This document shows, piece after piece, positions 63,053 through 64,000 of a DNA stretch of 64,000 nucleotides. The stretch comes from Clostridiales bacterium (GTDB lineage Bacteria; Bacillota; Clostridia; Christensenellales; Aristaeellaceae). The notes beneath the pieces were generated by a model. That model searched no databases, was not told where the DNA came from, and saw only the letters and a list, made by a program, of their open reading frames with translations. Where the stretch lies: contig CP069419.1 in assembly GCA_017569285.1 (NCBI GenBank), forward strand, positions 930,001 to 994,000. The letters run 5' to 3'. How positions within the stretch are numbered: the stretch's first letter is position 1; every line of letters begins with the position of its first letter. Made by a program: the position numbers and the translations under genes.

Positions 63053-63415
63053 TCAACAGACTTGAATTTGGCGACGTATCAAAACGCCTTTCATATACTG
63101 CGTTTCATTATGGGTTTTATATACTTCCATTTTTTCCTCTTCTGTACAGCCAATCAGTATCTTGATCTCAGAGTCTCGCTTCATCAAATCGACAATGCAC
63201 ATGATGGCATCAACTGTTTTCTTACCGCTGCCGACCCATACGTCAATTCCTGCTCCATCCATAGAGGAAGTATCTCTCAGGTAACCGTAGTCAACGCGAT
63301 ATATGAAATCCGGAAATCTTGGATGGGCAGATCCTTTTGGTCTGTCGATTACAATTTCGGATGTGTTCACCAACTCATCTAACGCATTCCAAAAATCCTC
63401 ATTATAATCATTCAC
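63053..63415 (-). CDS. Inorganic pyrophosphatase-like protein
   Basis: 120 residues: 'SEIVIDRPKGSAHPRFPDFIYRVDYGYLRDTSSMDGAGIDVWVGS' carries the family-I PPase substrate/metal pattern (K, R, Y, D-x-x-x-x-D) in a short variant lacking the N-terminal strands. 'VDLMKRDSEIKILIGCTEEE' closes the domain. Activity is not certain. Confidence 0.78.
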   Translation of the reverse strand: MNDYNEDFWNALDELVNTSEIVIDRPKGSAHPRFPDFIYRVDYGYLRDTSSMDGAGIDVWVGSGKKTVDAIMCIVDLMKRDSEIKILIGCTEEEKMEVYKTHNETQYMKGVLIRRQIQVC

Positions 63416-63523
63416 CTTGTTTTCCTCCGCGAAAATCCGAATTATCGATAATCATATAACTCAAAAGATAATGTCTGAATGAGATTCCCATTATCGTCTT
63501 CCTAAAAACAGAAATTGTTTTCT

Positions 63524-63844
63524 TTACTTCCGGATAAACTTCCCGTCCGTTCCGAGATCTTCCGATATGTATCTTTCCGCATGCATGTGGAGATCGTATT
63601 TCTCCCTCAGCGCGGCGATCGCGGCCATCATGGGCGTCGCGTGGTGGATATCAATTGCGGCTTGGTCGGTCCAGGAATCCACCAGCAGGATTGTGTCCGG
63701 GTCATTCACAGGCTGGAAATACTCGTACCGTAGATTGCCCGGCTCCTGCCGGATCTGCGCCGCGGTGCCGGACGCTTCCATTTCTTCCGCAAAGGCTTTG
63801 GCTGCCCCGGGTTTTCCCGTATAGTAAAGGTTCAGTGTAATCAT
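63524..63844 (-). CDS. ABM-domain monooxygenase (YgiN-like)
   Basis: 106-residue dimeric alpha/beta barrel protein: 'NLYYTGKPGAAKAFAEEMEASGTAAQIRQEPGNLRYEYFQPVNDPDTILLVDSWTDQAAIDIHHATPMM' is the antibiotic biosynthesis monooxygenase pattern. Putative quinol monooxygenase; substrate unknown. Confidence 0.87.
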   Translation of the reverse strand: MITLNLYYTGKPGAAKAFAEEMEASGTAAQIRQEPGNLRYEYFQPVNDPDTILLVDSWTDQAAIDIHHATPMMAAIAALREKYDLHMHAERYISEDLGTDGKFIRK

Positions 63845-63944
63845 ATTTCCCTCCGGATTCAGGTCGGCGCGGAGCCTGCTGTTCAGTTTCCTCTGTATTC
63901 ACATTCTTGTTTCTTTTATTGTAACTGATTCCGGGCAGATGATC

Positions 63945-63984
63945 AATGACCCGCGGGATTTCCCCGCGGGTCATTGTTTTTGCT
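63945..63984. terminator. Hairpin at the right edge
   Basis: AATGACCCGCGGG / CCGCGGGTCATT with loop ATTTCC and TGTTTTT on the plus strand. Probably terminates a gene outside the window or acts between convergent units. Confidence 0.6.
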
Positions 63985-64000
63985 GTTTGCTGCGGATGCA

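Noticed and set aside
62751-63065. 104-aa ORF 'GGDSWTRTNDPIDVNDV...'
   Set aside because: It is the antisense translation of the tRNA-Val 3' half and repeat module, a common annotation artefact.

Overview
The window looks like a chromosomal segment of an anaerobic, gut- or rumen-type Firmicute of the class Clostridia. The evidence is strong AGGAGG-type ribosome binding sites, TTGACA/TATAAT promoters, many secreted proteins with short MKK-type signal peptides, GH10 xylanases, a Na+/dicarboxylate transporter with malic enzyme, and moderately high G+C. A Christensenellales-like lineage is a guess only. No rRNA, CRISPR array or insertion-sequence transposase was seen.

Layout. (1) 1-6.0 kb: two secreted wall/surface proteins, then glnS and gltX, followed by tRNA-Gln and tRNA-Glu. 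(2) 6.16-20.18 kb: an island integrated in the 3' end of tRNA-Glu. It has a 21-bp att duplication, arm-type repeats at both ends, and at its right end int, a CI-like repressor, a divergent excisionase, a primase-helicase and an iteron-flanked AT-rich origin. This order resembles phage-inducible chromosomal islands. Its cargo is mosaic: a capsid/tape-measure deletion scar with a distal-tail gene, a self-regulated MarR plus radical-SAM mobile pair plus cupin, a truncated sugar permease with a putative glycosidase, a frameshifted gene, and a 1.1-kb GC-rich repeat block that looks like structured RNA rather than protein. (3) 20.2-37.1 kb: core metabolism and envelope genes: MBL hydrolase, purF, gltD, a fused ammonium transporter-PII protein, malic enzyme with a 2HCT transporter, a HAD phosphatase, a MacAB-type exporter with a 101-bp tandem repeat, an esterase and an SRAP protein. 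(4) 37.2-42.6 kb: two tRNA-Ser genes. The second is the site of a 5.2-kb insertion (24-bp att duplication) carrying an MMPL-family exporter, a secreted coiled-coil protein and TetR, with no integrase. (5) 42.8-49.9 kb: secreted tyrosine phosphatase, D,D-carboxypeptidase, peptide deformylase, P-loop kinase, sfsA and pepF. (6) 50.3-55.5 kb: GH4 glycosidase and TIM-barrel epimerase flanked by pieces of the pepF locus, secreted GH10 xylanase, and a small XRE/DUF6442 operon with clear operators. (7) 55.7-64 kb: an accessory zone with more AT-rich genes, acetyltransferases, an antitoxin-toxin-GH10-GNAT operon, DUF4256, HIT, a pyrophosphatase-like protein and a monooxygenase. It also holds the 3' half of a tRNA-Val and two copies of a ~185-bp module with GTGTTCA repeats, a third integration scar.

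How it works together: glnS/gltX sit beside their cognate tRNAs. The adjacent nitrogen genes gltD and amt-PII are divergent, and each has a strong promoter followed by a terminator-like hairpin before the start codon, which suggests attenuation. Malate uptake is coupled to decarboxylation, and xylan/galactoside degradation genes feed a fermentative metabolism. The most novel material is the GC-rich block, the PICI-like replicon carrying a radical-SAM pair, and the integrase-less MMPL insertion.
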